A stretch of DNA of 64,000 bases from assembly GCF_000420085.1 (NCBI RefSeq), contig NZ_ATUG01000002.1, positions 62,001 through 126,000 on the forward strand, given 5' to 3'. A program made the translations under genes and the position numbers. The stretch comes from Desulfospira joergensenii DSM 10085. GTDB taxonomy: Bacteria > Desulfobacterota > Desulfobacteria > Desulfobacterales > Desulfobacteraceae. The notes beneath the pieces were generated by a model. It made no database searches, was not told where the DNA came from, and was given only the letters and a program-made list of their open reading frames with translations. How positions within the stretch are numbered: the stretch's first letter is position 1; each line of letters opens with the position of its first letter. Shown piece by piece: positions 50,501 through 59,090 of the stretch.

Positions 50501-52337
50501 AAGGGGAAATGAGGGGGAAATCAGCCTGTTCAAGGCTTTTTTTGCCTCCTTTTTCATGGGAATCAACAACCTCCGCCGCCGGCGGGTCAGAACGGCTCTG
50601 ACCTGTACCACCCTGATTATTCTGACCTTTACCATCATGAGTTTTACCTCGGTAAAGAATATCCGCCAGCATTCCAAGCTGCTTTACAATGAAAAGGTCC
50701 CCTATAAAGGGATGCTGGTCAAGCAGGTGAACTGGGGGAGCCTGCCGCCCAGGGCATTTAAGGTGATCCAAAACACCATGGCCCAGGAACCCGCCGCCAT
50801 GACGGCTGCCCCCAGGGGATGGATGGAGTCAGACGCAAGAACCCAGTCCGTCAAGGTCCCTGTCTTTTACCGGGAGACCGGTCTGGAAGCCCAGGGGATG
50901 ATCGGATTGTCGCCCCGGGAAGCAGGGGTCAGCGGCCTGCCCGGCTTTATATCGTCCGGCCGCTGGTTCACCGGCCGGGACCGGTACAGCGTCCTTGTTC
51001 CGGAGCAGATGGCCCGGCGCCTCGGCCTGCCGGATCCCAGGGCCGGGGATCGCTTTATCCGGTTGTGGTCCATCCCCTTTAAGGTGATCGGGACCTTCCG
51101 GGGAAAAACCTTTGACCGGTTCAAAGACCTTGACGGCGAACCTCTTTCTCCGGCAATTTTTCCCGACGAGGTTTTCCAGGAGGTCACCGAGGCGGAAATG
51201 GAGGCCATGGAATCCGGAGATGAGATCAAAACCTTTCAAAGCCGGTACAAGCATATACCATTTGACCAGACCCTTATCATCCCCTATGAAACCTTGATCT
51301 CCCTTGGCGGACATCTGAAAAGCGTGGCCATGAAACCAGAAAAAGAAGAGATCAAAGACCGGTTCGCCTTCAGGATGCTGGACCGGTTCGGGTTGTGGCT
51401 TTTTTCCGGAGAGGAAAACGGGGTTTTTGTGTACAATGCCAGCGACGGCCTGAATTACAGCGGTCTGCCCAATGTGCTGGTTCCCGTCTTAATATCAATC
51501 TTCATCGTACTCAACACCATGATCGGGAGCGTCCAGGAGCGAAAACGGGAGATTGGGATATATACCTCCATCGGCATGGCCCCTTCCCACGTGTCCATTA
51601 TCTTTATTGCCGAAGCCCTGTCATATGCCGTGTTAAGCGTGGTTCTCGGCTACCTTCTGGCCCAGGTCACGGTCAAGGTCTTTGCCGGGACAGCCCTGCT
51701 TTCCGGGCTGACCGTCAATTACTCTTCCCTGGGAGGTGTCTTTGCCATGGCCATGGTCATGCTGGTGGTGGTGCTGTCATCGGTTTACCCTTCAAGGGTG
51801 GCAGCCTCCATTGCCATCCCGGATGTTGAAAAATCATGGGAACTGGAAAAGGCCAAAGGGGATACCCTGGATATCGGCCTGCCCTTTTTAATCAAAAAAG
51901 GGGAAGAAAAAAGCGTGTGCGGATATCTGTATCAACTCTTTGATGAGCACCGGGCCGTTTCCCACGGACTTTTTTCCGTGGGCCGCCTGGAGATGGAGAC
52001 GGCTGAGGCCGGAGCCGGGAATTTCAATGACATCCAAGAAAATCCAGTGATGAGAATCGGTTTTACGGCCTGGCTGGCGCCCTTTGACCTGGGGGTGATG
52101 CAGGAGGTTGACATCCGGGCGATTTCCTCAACCCGGTTCAGGGGATATCAGGAACTTGAGATGGCCATTTTTCGCAAATCAGGGGAGAAAAATACCTGGT
52201 GGCGGATCAACAAGCGCTTTGTCAATCTGGTTCGCAAACAGCTTTTAATCTGGCGGAGCATGGAAACAGGGGAGAAGGATAAATGTGGGGTCCGGGTGGA
52301 TGAGTATATTCTAGAACAGGAGTCTTCCATTGGCTGA
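47502..52337 (+). CDS. M28-peptidase-like (apparently inactive) domain fused to an FtsX-type permease
   Basis: This 1611-residue protein has a signal peptide (about 8-35) and an M28-like region (about 38-320, resuming 470-600) with a long charged helical insert (about 325-465). A beta-rich stretch (about 615-830) follows, then three transmembrane helices (905-923, 936-953, 963-986), a MacB-like permease (helix near 1033-1050, periplasmic part 1060-1310, helices near 1324-1342, 1366-1390 and 1408-1430 with RKREIGIYTSIGMAPSHV) and a unique C-terminal domain (about 1470-1611). Where active M28 enzymes have HxD, GADDNASG and GEEEG, this protein has AFYDI (261-265), GADQACSI (275-282) and GHGNG (308-312), so metal ligands are lost. 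It may bind and not cut its ligand. The start could also be ATG 47523. Confidence 0.85.
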   Translation: MKNGDRPMSLKIKISRMLSCLLLILVFPLSGWCRAESFQNTRFSDLIETFAGVHDRSSGTRGAEQSAEFIYSRFRALDFSHTGFHSFQNPVRRKKQTQMIINGKIFEIDLFLSNVISPDTVPKPGMTGRLVYAGRGEMKDFNHKEIKGSLVLMDLDSGGNWLNALALGARAVIYLYEGVPDKFLFQDKMELSPVKFPRFLVSKKNFREFFLGTAGKVLPDEIVTATIISEVKWVQSHARNVFCLVKGRDRALEDELIVVEAFYDISAFVPGTSPGADQACSIASLLDLAGFLKENPPGRSVLLVATAGHGNGLAGMREMIWSLNTKSEDLEKQISRYGKIIAQKEEILDFIRRFTGKEQLEPQESREVQKCILDVVRAKIDAQSDRLMQLRLEKEPNEKQIKTIAARRMTLKRLESRNNLSGLTPEETGIIEGLLPEAVARQNRLRDNALVRRADLEEALAFTTLAKKKKIQTIVSLHLSSHGSGIGAFNSGWLYDIKNAINPFPPYVKLDDALNMAGKEASLALGMENIFQDTLRPSLHRSWKSHFKDTPALGGEVSRLAGFLGISLVSINDVRLFWNTPWDSPEKVDIQRAAGQSRFISSLIHTLSRVPDLGGSRTPKNGFAELRGRANFLRHGAVFADAPSPGSMVLAFQGPALYTQMVDESGFFHIKGIATKKLTLHKVILDGYKFDPVSGETVAAVDKKKTTIDRYRVKVSKEKMETDLIMFHCSQTTVLNLLEPRTFRYLTKIRILDARTDALPVRHWYSRIDTRSSLINSIYLQPGTRLKLALSDTLLTQKIILTHAREGHPAGTGYRVDETPIIAPTQFLAATDMWSLVNPRINNLEEKGINNQKIRDLQAAGNQALDDAEQALASQEYDRFFKASGDALALAGRVYDHVESIQKDVLYGVLFYIVLFAPFAFCLERLAFAFISIYKRIVGFIGILIALIAVIYQVHPAFELAYSPIVIILAFFIIGLSSIVTWIIFRHFENEMKGFQNQGRRGNEGEISLFKAFFASFFMGINNLRRRRVRTALTCTTLIILTFTIMSFTSVKNIRQHSKLLYNEKVPYKGMLVKQVNWGSLPPRAFKVIQNTMAQEPAAMTAAPRGWMESDARTQSVKVPVFYRETGLEAQGMIGLSPREAGVSGLPGFISSGRWFTGRDRYSVLVPEQMARRLGLPDPRAGDRFIRLWSIPFKVIGTFRGKTFDRFKDLDGEPLSPAIFPDEVFQEVTEAEMEAMESGDEIKTFQSRYKHIPFDQTLIIPYETLISLGGHLKSVAMKPEKEEIKDRFAFRMLDRFGLWLFSGEENGVFVYNASDGLNYSGLPNVLVPVLISIFIVLNTMIGSVQERKREIGIYTSIGMAPSHVSIIFIAEALSYAVLSVVLGYLLAQVTVKVFAGTALLSGLTVNYSSLGGVFAMAMVMLVVVLSSVYPSRVAASIAIPDVEKSWELEKAKGDTLDIGLPFLIKKGEEKSVCGYLYQLFDEHRAVSHGLFSVGRLEMETAEAGAGNFNDIQENPVMRIGFTAWLAPFDLGVMQEVDIRAISSTRFRGYQELEMAIFRKSGEKNTWWRINKRFVNLVRKQLLIWRSMETGEKDKCGVRVDEYILEQESSIG

Positions 52338-54321
52338 GAAGAGAAAAAGGGGCACGATCATCCGGCCCAGGGCCTTTTTGCTGGGATTTGTCCTGGCCGT
52401 GCTCATCTGTGCCCTTACCCCCTTTAACAACGCATACCGAAACGCCACCCCCCTGGGCGGAGGCTATTTCCCCCTGGCCCCTTTTTATGTCCTTTTCTGG
52501 CTGACCCTGATCACGGCCCTGTCCGGAAAGTTTTTCAAGGCTGAAAAACTTTTGACCGGAACAGAGCTGATCTTTACCTGGGGATTGATGGTTTTGGTTT
52601 CAGGAATCGCCTATACCGGCTTTGCACGAACCTTTTTCATCAATCTGACCGCCCCCTTTTATTTTTCAAGCGTGGAAAATCAATGGGCACAGGTCTTTGA
52701 ACCCCTGCTTCCCCGGGATCTATTCCCCCGGAGTCCGGCGGCCATCGAGCTGCTGTACAACGGCATAACCGGCGGACGGGATATGGGCTGGCTGGAACTG
52801 GCGGCAAAAGTGCCCTGGCATGCCTGGATCCTTCCCTTTCTTTCCTGGGGATTTTTTATCTGTATTGCCTATTTTCTGATTCTCTGCCTGATTCATATGG
52901 TTTCCCGCCAGGCCATGGAAAACGAACGGATGAACTTTCCCCTGCTTATCCTTCCCAGGATGATTCAAAAGGCGGTGGACAATCAAAGTGTCTCCGGTTT
53001 TTTTACAAACCCGTATCTGATTCTGGGAATGAGCCTGCCGGTCTGCCTCCACCTGCTGAACGGGCTTCACTTTTATTTTCCCTCTTTTCCCCAGATCAAT
53101 ACCCTTGTCCTGGCCGGGCCTTATTTTCCTAGACAGGGGATCTTTGCCGGATTCGTCAAGCTTAAGCTTTACTTTTATCCGGCCTTTATCGGGTTTGCCT
53201 TTCTGGCTTCCAAGCAGGTGTCCTTCTCTTTCTGGTTCTTTTTTATCCTGGGTGCATTTCTTACGGGGATCTTATCCATTGCCGGCTTGAGCTTTCCGGC
53301 ATCGGAACTGGGAACCACTTTTGGCCCTACCCTGGCCCTGCCCGAAGAAACCCAGATGATCGGGGCCTTTATCGTGTTTGCCCTTTTTCTGGCCTGGCTG
53401 GCCCGGTTCCATTTCAAGGAGATGGTAAAAAATGCCTTTGATTTTAATCCCCAAAACCCCCACCCGGAGCAGGTGGGAGACAAGATCGCCTTCTGGGGAA
53501 CCGCATTTGGGTTTACGGCCCTGACCGTCTGGTTTTTATTCCATGGGGTGGGCCTGGCCCAGAGTGTTCTGCTCATTTTCTTTTTTATTCTTTTCACCAT
53601 GGTGGCCACCCGGGTGGTATGCCAGGGCGGGGTCACCTATTTTACCCTGAATGTCGCCCCCCTGGATGCCATAAATACGATTTTCGGGCTCAGGATCTTT
53701 TCCGGTCTGGGCATGGTTCTGGCCGGGGTCAGCCAAAAGGTGATGTTTGTGGATCTAAGGGAGTCTGTGGCCCCTTCCATCCTGCACCTCCTGCGGATCA
53801 CCCGACGGGTCAGGGGCCAGGGGGCTGTGGCCTGCTCCATTTTCCTGGTCATGGGGATCTGCCTCATGGTGTCGGCAATGGCCATGATCCTGCTCTGCTA
53901 TAAATACGGGATCCGGGAGCTTCAACTGGACTGGGCCACGCGAACCACGGTTTCCATGTATAACAACATCTTTCCCTTGATCGAACACGGGGTTGAACAG
54001 GGGAATTCCATTAGGATATTCACCGTTGCCGGGGCCCTGGTCATGGCCGTGCTGGTCATCTGCTACCATCGGTTTTACTGGTGGCCCCTTCATCCCATCG
54101 GATATCTCATGGTCTATAGTTCGGCCATGAGGATCCTCTGGGTCAGTTTTTTTCTGGGGTGGTTGTTCAACACCCTGTGCATGCGGTACGGTGGAATTTC
54201 ATTTTTCAGGAGAATGCGGCTGTTTTTTGTGGGATTGATCATGGGAGATTTTCTCATGGGAGGGACCTGGGCCATGATCGGAATGTTCACCGAGACCGGT
54301 TACCAGGTCCTGCCAAACTAG
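52330..54321 (+). CDS. Large multi-pass membrane protein, DUF6785/DUF6784-like (OPT-related)
   Basis: This 663-residue protein has about 14 hydrophobic helices. It starts RPRAFLLGFVLAVLICALTPFNNAY and has a C-terminal domain with YHRFYWWPLHPIGYLM, RYGG and a GLIMGDFLMGGTW segment, as in DUF6784. These families are distantly related to oligopeptide (OPT) transporters; no substrate is known. The start is TTG 52330, with AGGAG seven bases upstream, overlapping the end of the giant permease gene by eight bases. Confidence 0.8.
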   Translation: MAEKRKRGTIIRPRAFLLGFVLAVLICALTPFNNAYRNATPLGGGYFPLAPFYVLFWLTLITALSGKFFKAEKLLTGTELIFTWGLMVLVSGIAYTGFARTFFINLTAPFYFSSVENQWAQVFEPLLPRDLFPRSPAAIELLYNGITGGRDMGWLELAAKVPWHAWILPFLSWGFFICIAYFLILCLIHMVSRQAMENERMNFPLLILPRMIQKAVDNQSVSGFFTNPYLILGMSLPVCLHLLNGLHFYFPSFPQINTLVLAGPYFPRQGIFAGFVKLKLYFYPAFIGFAFLASKQVSFSFWFFFILGAFLTGILSIAGLSFPASELGTTFGPTLALPEETQMIGAFIVFALFLAWLARFHFKEMVKNAFDFNPQNPHPEQVGDKIAFWGTAFGFTALTVWFLFHGVGLAQSVLLIFFFILFTMVATRVVCQGGVTYFTLNVAPLDAINTIFGLRIFSGLGMVLAGVSQKVMFVDLRESVAPSILHLLRITRRVRGQGAVACSIFLVMGICLMVSAMAMILLCYKYGIRELQLDWATRTTVSMYNNIFPLIEHGVEQGNSIRIFTVAGALVMAVLVICYHRFYWWPLHPIGYLMVYSSAMRILWVSFFLGWLFNTLCMRYGGISFFRRMRLFFVGLIMGDFLMGGTWAMIGMFTETGYQVLPN

Positions 54322-54333
54322 AGATGATACATC

Positions 54334-56295
54334 ATGTACGATGACAAAGAGCTAAAAGAATATCGGGACCTGCTCAAAACCCCGGATCATTTTGAAGAGG
54401 GGTTTAACTGGAAAACCATTGTGGGAGCGATCTTTATCGGCTTTCTCATGATGCCCGGGTCCATGTACCTGCAGCTGGTCATCGGCACCGGCATCGGGCC
54501 GGCTGCCCGGTGGGTAACCATTATCCTCTTTGCCGAAATTGCCAAGCGGGCCTATTCGGATTTAAAACAGCAGGAGATCTTTCTGCTCTATTACATGGCC
54601 GGTGCAGCCATGGCCTCTCCCTTCCAGGGCCTTTTGTGGAATCAATACCTGGTCCAGTCCGATGCGGCAAAGATGCTGGGGCTGACCGAATTCATCCCCT
54701 CCTGGATCGCCCCCCAGCCGGAATCGGCCTCTCTTCTGGAAAGAACTTTTTTCCACCCGGACTGGATGATCCCCATCCTGCTGCTCATCGGGGCCCAGAT
54801 CATCCAGCGGGTTGACCAGTTCGGTCTGGGATATGCCCTGTACCGGATCACCTCGGATGTTGAAAAGCTGCCCTTTCCCATGGCTCCGGTGGGGGCCCTG
54901 GGAACCATTGCCCTGGCCGAGTCAAAGGAGGAAAGAAAACAATCCTGGAAGTGGAGGGTCTTTTCCATCGGAGGGGTCATCGGACTGGGATTCGGCGGTC
55001 TCTATATCCTGCTTCCGGCGGTGTCCGGGTTGATTTTCACGGAACCCATCCGTCTGATTCCCATTCCCTGGGTGGAGCTGACCCGGCACACCGAAGGAAT
55101 TCTTCCGGCGGTGGCAACGGGGATTCAGCTGGATCTCGGGTTGATTTTTCTGGGTATGGTCCTGCCGTTCTGGGCCGTAATCGGCGGGCTCATCGGCCTG
55201 ATCATTACCATTGTCATCAACCCGGTTCTCTTTCGCTCCGGAGTTCTGACCTCCTGGCACCCGGGCATGGGAACCGTGGAAACCGTGTTTGCCAACAACT
55301 TTGACTTTTACATGAGTTTCGGTATCGGCCTGGGCCTTTCCATCGGCATCATCGGACTCTGGCAGGTGGTCAGATCCTTCTGGTCTTCCGGACAACAGCC
55401 CCGGGGCAGTCTTAAGGACCTGTTCAATCCACCTCCGGGGCGGGGGGATTTTGACTTCAGGATCGCCATTGCCATCTATTTCTTTTCCACCCTGGCCTAT
55501 GTGATCCTGTGCACCATCCTGGTTCCGACCTTTCCCTGGATTTTCTTTTTGTTTTACGGGTTTGTCTATACCCCGGTGATCTCCTATATCACGGCGAGAA
55601 TGGAGGGAATCGCCGGCCAGTTTGTCAGCCTGCCCCTGGTCAGGGAGGCCAGTTTTATTGCCGGTGCCAAGTATTTCGGATACCAGGGAATTGAAATCTG
55701 GTATGCGCCCATTCCCATCCACAACTACGGGGAGGCCACGGTGAATTTCCGCCAGATCGAACTGACCGGGACAAGTCTGAGGGGAATTATCAAGGCGGAA
55801 TTTATCGTCTTTCCCGTGGTTATGATCGCCAGCCTTTTGTTTTCCCAGTTCATCTGGCGCCTGGCCCCCATTCCCTCGTTCAATTATCCCTATGCCCAGG
55901 AACTCTGGCATCTCCAGGCCCTGAATACCCTGTTGATGCAGTCTTCCACCCTGGAAGGCAACTCCCTTTTCTACCAGGCCCTGAACGGAACCAGTCTCTT
56001 CTCGGGCATGGGGTTCGGCCTGGTCACCTATGGGATACTCTCTTTGCTGGGCCTTCCCATACTCCTGGTCTACGGAATTGTCCGTGGCTTGGGTCAGAGC
56101 ACCCCCCACGGCATGATTCTGGAGGTGATCGGAGCCCTGCTGGGCCGGTTCTTTTTTCTCAAGCGGTACGGGAAGCAGTGGCGCCAGTACGCCCCGGTGC
56201 TCCTGGCCGGTTTCTCCTGCGGTATGGGCCTGACCGGAATGTTTGCCATGGGGGTGACCCTGATTTTAAAGTCCCTTGGAAGTACGGCTTTTTAA
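54334..56295 (+). CDS. Large multi-pass membrane protein, OPT-like
   Basis: This 653-residue protein has about 14 hydrophobic helices and a short acidic cytoplasmic N terminus (MYDDKELKEYRDLL). Features typical of OPT-related transporters are the VGAIFIGFLMMPGSMYLQLVIG segment (seen in parts), PMAPVGALGTIALAES and a late ITARMEGIAGQ stretch. It begins 12 bases after its sister gene and probably forms a complex with it. The substrate is unknown; peptides are a guess from the superfamily. Confidence 0.8.
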   Translation: MYDDKELKEYRDLLKTPDHFEEGFNWKTIVGAIFIGFLMMPGSMYLQLVIGTGIGPAARWVTIILFAEIAKRAYSDLKQQEIFLLYYMAGAAMASPFQGLLWNQYLVQSDAAKMLGLTEFIPSWIAPQPESASLLERTFFHPDWMIPILLLIGAQIIQRVDQFGLGYALYRITSDVEKLPFPMAPVGALGTIALAESKEERKQSWKWRVFSIGGVIGLGFGGLYILLPAVSGLIFTEPIRLIPIPWVELTRHTEGILPAVATGIQLDLGLIFLGMVLPFWAVIGGLIGLIITIVINPVLFRSGVLTSWHPGMGTVETVFANNFDFYMSFGIGLGLSIGIIGLWQVVRSFWSSGQQPRGSLKDLFNPPPGRGDFDFRIAIAIYFFSTLAYVILCTILVPTFPWIFFLFYGFVYTPVISYITARMEGIAGQFVSLPLVREASFIAGAKYFGYQGIEIWYAPIPIHNYGEATVNFRQIELTGTSLRGIIKAEFIVFPVVMIASLLFSQFIWRLAPIPSFNYPYAQELWHLQALNTLLMQSSTLEGNSLFYQALNGTSLFSGMGFGLVTYGILSLLGLPILLVYGIVRGLGQSTPHGMILEVIGALLGRFFFLKRYGKQWRQYAPVLLAGFSCGMGLTGMFAMGVTLILKSLGSTAF

Positions 56296-56350
56296 AAAAA
56301 AAGACCTGTGGTAGAATAAGAATAACCAAACCATTATCCAAAGGTGCGCC

Positions 56351-56965
56351 ATGGGAAAAAAGATAATCATTTTGGTTTTCGGAATTCTTTTGCTCTGGAC
56401 CATACCGGTTTGGGCCGAGTTTCCGGTTCATCTGGGGGGATTTGTCCTGGGGGAGGATATCTCCAAATATCAGGGCCTTGTGCAGATGACGACCTGCCGG
56501 GAGATGGCCCGGACCCCTTATCTTGCCGAGGGAGAAATCATGCCTCTCCAGGGATTTAAATCCGGCCTCATCACCTATGGACTCTGCCACAGACCCAATA
56601 AAATCCTGCGGATAAAATTAAAGTTTATTGATTCTTCCAAAAATTTTTTTAGCCTCCTTTTGGACCGGTACACGGACCGTTTCGGTGCCCCGGGAGAATA
56701 TAAGGGAGATCCTTTCCAGACCCTGGTGGCCTGGAAATGGTCGTTTACAAATCCCCAGAAAGAACGGATCAGCCTCATCCTCCAACATAATAAGATGATA
56801 GAGGATGAGAAAAAGGGAACCGTTGTAAAAATGACCCTGACCAGCCAGCTGGATAATGAGAAGATCTGCTACCAGAAGACACATCCCGAACCGGAATCAC
56901 CTGTTCAATTCTCCCAGCCGAAGTTGTCCAAGGAACAGATGTGGAAGCATTTTATCCCCTATTGA
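56351..56965 (+). CDS. Small exported protein of unknown function
   Basis: This 204-residue product has a clear Sec signal peptide (KKIIILVFGILLLWTIPVWA, cleaved about residue 22). The mature chain opens EFPVHLGGFVLGEDISKY and later has DRYTDRFGAPGEYKGDPFQ, a pattern seen in periplasmic proteins that compare paired beta strands. No lipobox is present. I do not recognise the family. AAAGGTG precedes the ATG. It sits between the OPT-like gene and another unknown gene and is probably a periplasmic part of the transport system. Confidence 0.75.
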   Translation: MGKKIIILVFGILLLWTIPVWAEFPVHLGGFVLGEDISKYQGLVQMTTCREMARTPYLAEGEIMPLQGFKSGLITYGLCHRPNKILRIKLKFIDSSKNFFSLLLDRYTDRFGAPGEYKGDPFQTLVAWKWSFTNPQKERISLILQHNKMIEDEKKGTVVKMTLTSQLDNEKICYQKTHPEPESPVQFSQPKLSKEQMWKHFIPY

Positions 56966-56978
56966 ACGGGAGCCCCAT

Positions 56979-57866
56979 ATGTCATCCTCCGGATCTTTGG
57001 ATAAGCTTTTGGCATGGAACGGGATCTCTTTGATGATTCCTGGATCATGGGAAGTGGAACGCCTGGATCAAACCTATATGCTAATCGGAGAAGAAGAATC
57101 CCCGAAACTTGAAATCAAATGGACGGTTTCGCCCAGGCGGTTTACCCTTGAGACGTATCTAAAGGACTTTACAGCCCGGACCCAGAAGCAGCTTGACATT
57201 CAGATCAAAGAAGAGGCCTTCCCTCCTCTTTTTTCTCACCCCCAGGGCCGGTTTGAATTTTTCTTTTTTTCATGGCAGGGCGGCGGGGCCGAGGGCAAGG
57301 GAGTTGTCCTTTTTTGCAACCAATGCAAGAAACTCTCCCTGGTCCGGTTTTTTTCCGGGATCTCTTTTTCATCCAATTCCCTGGCAGACCGGATATTGCA
57401 GTCCTATTCAGACCACCCAGGGGGGGAACTGAGCCGGTGGACAATCTTTGGAATGGATTTTTCTATTCCTTCTGCCTATGCTTTGACGGACTATCGTTTC
57501 CAGCCGGGCAGTTTTTCCATGACATTCTCCAGCCAAAAGACCAGTTTGACGGTTTTCAGCTGGGGGCCGGCCTCTTTTCTTTTATCCAAAATCGATTTAA
57601 ACGGATTTGCCAGGCAAAGACTTCCCAGGTTAAAGGGACTTGCCTTGACCGGAGAGTGCCGGCGGGGTTCCTTTCTTGAATGGGCCTTTACAGAAGAACC
57701 CTTTACAGGTGCGGGCCGTCTGCCCATCTTTAACCGATATTCGCGGCCCACTGTTTTCAGGATCTGCCGGGATCGGAAGGACAACCGGATTTTCGGCATC
57801 CTGGCTCAGTCTTTCCAGCAGTTTGAACACGGCCTGATCCGGGAGTCGTTTCTGGGTGATCTTTAA
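56979..57866 (+). CDS. Protein of unknown function with two similar beta-rich repeats
   Basis: This 295-residue product has no signal peptide. Two segments look alike: WNGISLMIPGSWEVE (about 13-27) and FGMDFSIPSAYALTD (about 154-168), each followed by strands with F/W-rich patterns. The layout recalls DcrB/PsbP-like beta proteins, but this is an inference. I start at ATG 56979, with GGGAG seven bases upstream; the open frame continues upstream inside the previous gene but without a ribosome site. It overlaps the region of the PqqD-like start, so the two are probably co-translated. Confidence 0.7.
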   Translation: MSSSGSLDKLLAWNGISLMIPGSWEVERLDQTYMLIGEEESPKLEIKWTVSPRRFTLETYLKDFTARTQKQLDIQIKEEAFPPLFSHPQGRFEFFFFSWQGGGAEGKGVVLFCNQCKKLSLVRFFSGISFSSNSLADRILQSYSDHPGGELSRWTIFGMDFSIPSAYALTDYRFQPGSFSMTFSSQKTSLTVFSWGPASFLLSKIDLNGFARQRLPRLKGLALTGECRRGSFLEWAFTEEPFTGAGRLPIFNRYSRPTVFRICRDRKDNRIFGILAQSFQQFEHGLIRESFLGDL

Positions 57867-57879
57867 AGGAAAAAGTTCG

Positions 57880-58233
57880 TTGACCCGGCAGGATTCCCTG
57901 CTATGCGTTCCTGAAAAAAACAGCCTGGTCAGGGAAAAGATTCTTGAATCCGGAGACCTTGTCCTGTCCTGGCCCCAGGAGTACAGACCCTTCTTCCTCA
58001 GGGTTCGAAGATTTCTTCGAAAGTCGGCTCAAAAGAGTTTTTTAAGAAAGATCCAGCTGGATCTTCTGGGAAAGGATGTCTGGGATCTCATTGACGGGAA
58101 AAAGAATATCAGGACGATTGTCAAGGAGTTTGCCCAGCACCATCAGGTGAATCCCAGGGAGGCGGAAATTTCCGTGACCCTGTTCATGAAATCTCTGGGG
58201 GAAAAGGGTTTGATCGTCATCAGGGAGGCCTGA
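57880..58233 (+). CDS. PqqD-like protein
   Basis: This 117-residue product ends in a PqqD-type fold: DLLGKDVWDLIDGKKNIRTIV, then EFAQHHQVNPREAEISVTLFM and LGEKGLIVI (seen in parts). PqqD proteins usually bind a precursor peptide and present it to a radical SAM enzyme. Here no precursor or radical SAM gene is adjacent. The start is uncertain: TTG 57880 has AAAGGA nine bases upstream, while GTG 57856 (GGGAG ten bases upstream) would add eight residues. It is the last gene of the plus-strand operon. Confidence 0.75.
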   Translation: MTRQDSLLCVPEKNSLVREKILESGDLVLSWPQEYRPFFLRVRRFLRKSAQKSFLRKIQLDLLGKDVWDLIDGKKNIRTIVKEFAQHHQVNPREAEISVTLFMKSLGEKGLIVIREA

Positions 58234-58237
58234 GTCT

Positions 58238-58570
58238 TTAGAGCTTGACCAGGGCCGCTTCCATATTCTGTTCAATGTTCAGATATCCGTCAAACCCGGC
58301 AATGTCAAAGACCTCCTTGACATAATCCTGAAGAGAGCAGAGAATCACGCTTCCCTCCATCCGTTTCAGGTCCTTGGCGGTTTTGAGCATGACCCGGATG
58401 CCGGCACTGGAAATATAGTCCATATTTTCCAGGTTGAAAATCAGTTTGCGCTGACCCTTTTCAAGGGCCGCATAGATCCGGGTTTCAAATTCTGCAGATG
58501 TGTTTGAATCCAGGCTTCCCTTTACGCTGAATACTTCTATCCCATTGTTGTTTTCCTGAAAGACTTCCAT
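58238..58570 (-). CDS. STAS domain protein (anti-anti-sigma factor type)
   Basis: This 110-residue single-domain protein has the STAS pattern with VFSVKGSLDSNTSAEFE and the conserved phosphoacceptor loop MDYISSAGIRVML. In partner switching such proteins are phosphorylated by an RsbW-like kinase and dephosphorylated by a SpoIIE/PP2C phosphatase; both are encoded just upstream in the same operon. It ends four bases from the stop of the convergent PqqD-like gene. Confidence 0.93.
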   Translation of the reverse strand: MEVFQENNNGIEVFSVKGSLDSNTSAEFETRIYAALEKGQRKLIFNLENMDYISSAGIRVMLKTAKDLKRMEGSVILCSLQDYVKEVFDIAGFDGYLNIEQNMEAALVKL

Positions 58571-58574
58571 ACAT

Positions 58575-59033
58575 TCATTCCTTATCTATCAGACACGTTT
58601 TCGGGTTTGGATCTTCGACGATCTGTTTTTTCAATATGACGATATTTTTATGGTTCTCACGGCGATACTCACAATGGTCGGTGAAATGCTTTACAAATTG
58701 AATGCCCAGGCCCCCGATACGTCTGTTTTCAATGGGACACCGGATATCAGCGGATTCGGCCTCCATGATGTTGAAAGGCCGGCCGTCATCTTCCATCCGG
58801 ATGATCAGCATGTCATCCTCCCGGTACAGGGCCAGATTGATTTCATGCTCCTTATCATCCATAAACCCGTGATGAACCACATTGGCAAACAGCTCTTCAA
58901 GGACCAGGTCGATTTCCTTGAATTTGCGTTTGGTGCAGGAGGCTGAAGAAACCACCTCAGCCACGGCATCCTTGATTTTACAAAGATCTTCCAGGCGGTT
59001 TCTTACCCTTATGGATACATTTACCTTTCCCAT
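58575..59033 (-). CDS. RsbW-like serine kinase / anti-sigma-type ATPase
   Basis: This 152-residue GHKL ATPase of the HATPase_c_2 type has the N box VLEELFANVVHHG, the G1-like EDDGRPFNI and the G2-like GGLGIQFVKHF. It is the expected partner and kinase of the STAS protein five bases downstream. No cognate sigma factor is nearby, so the output may be a protein interaction. I use ATG 59033; a TTG at 59069 would add 12 residues, and neither has a strong ribosome site. Confidence 0.88.
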   Translation of the reverse strand: MGKVNVSIRVRNRLEDLCKIKDAVAEVVSSASCTKRKFKEIDLVLEELFANVVHHGFMDDKEHEINLALYREDDMLIIRMEDDGRPFNIMEAESADIRCPIENRRIGGLGIQFVKHFTDHCEYRRENHKNIVILKKQIVEDPNPKTCLIDKE

Positions 59034-59090
59034 GTCATTTAGAGTAATCTTCCTTGGACGGTTTGTCAATTTTGCCCCGGCTGAAGCCGG

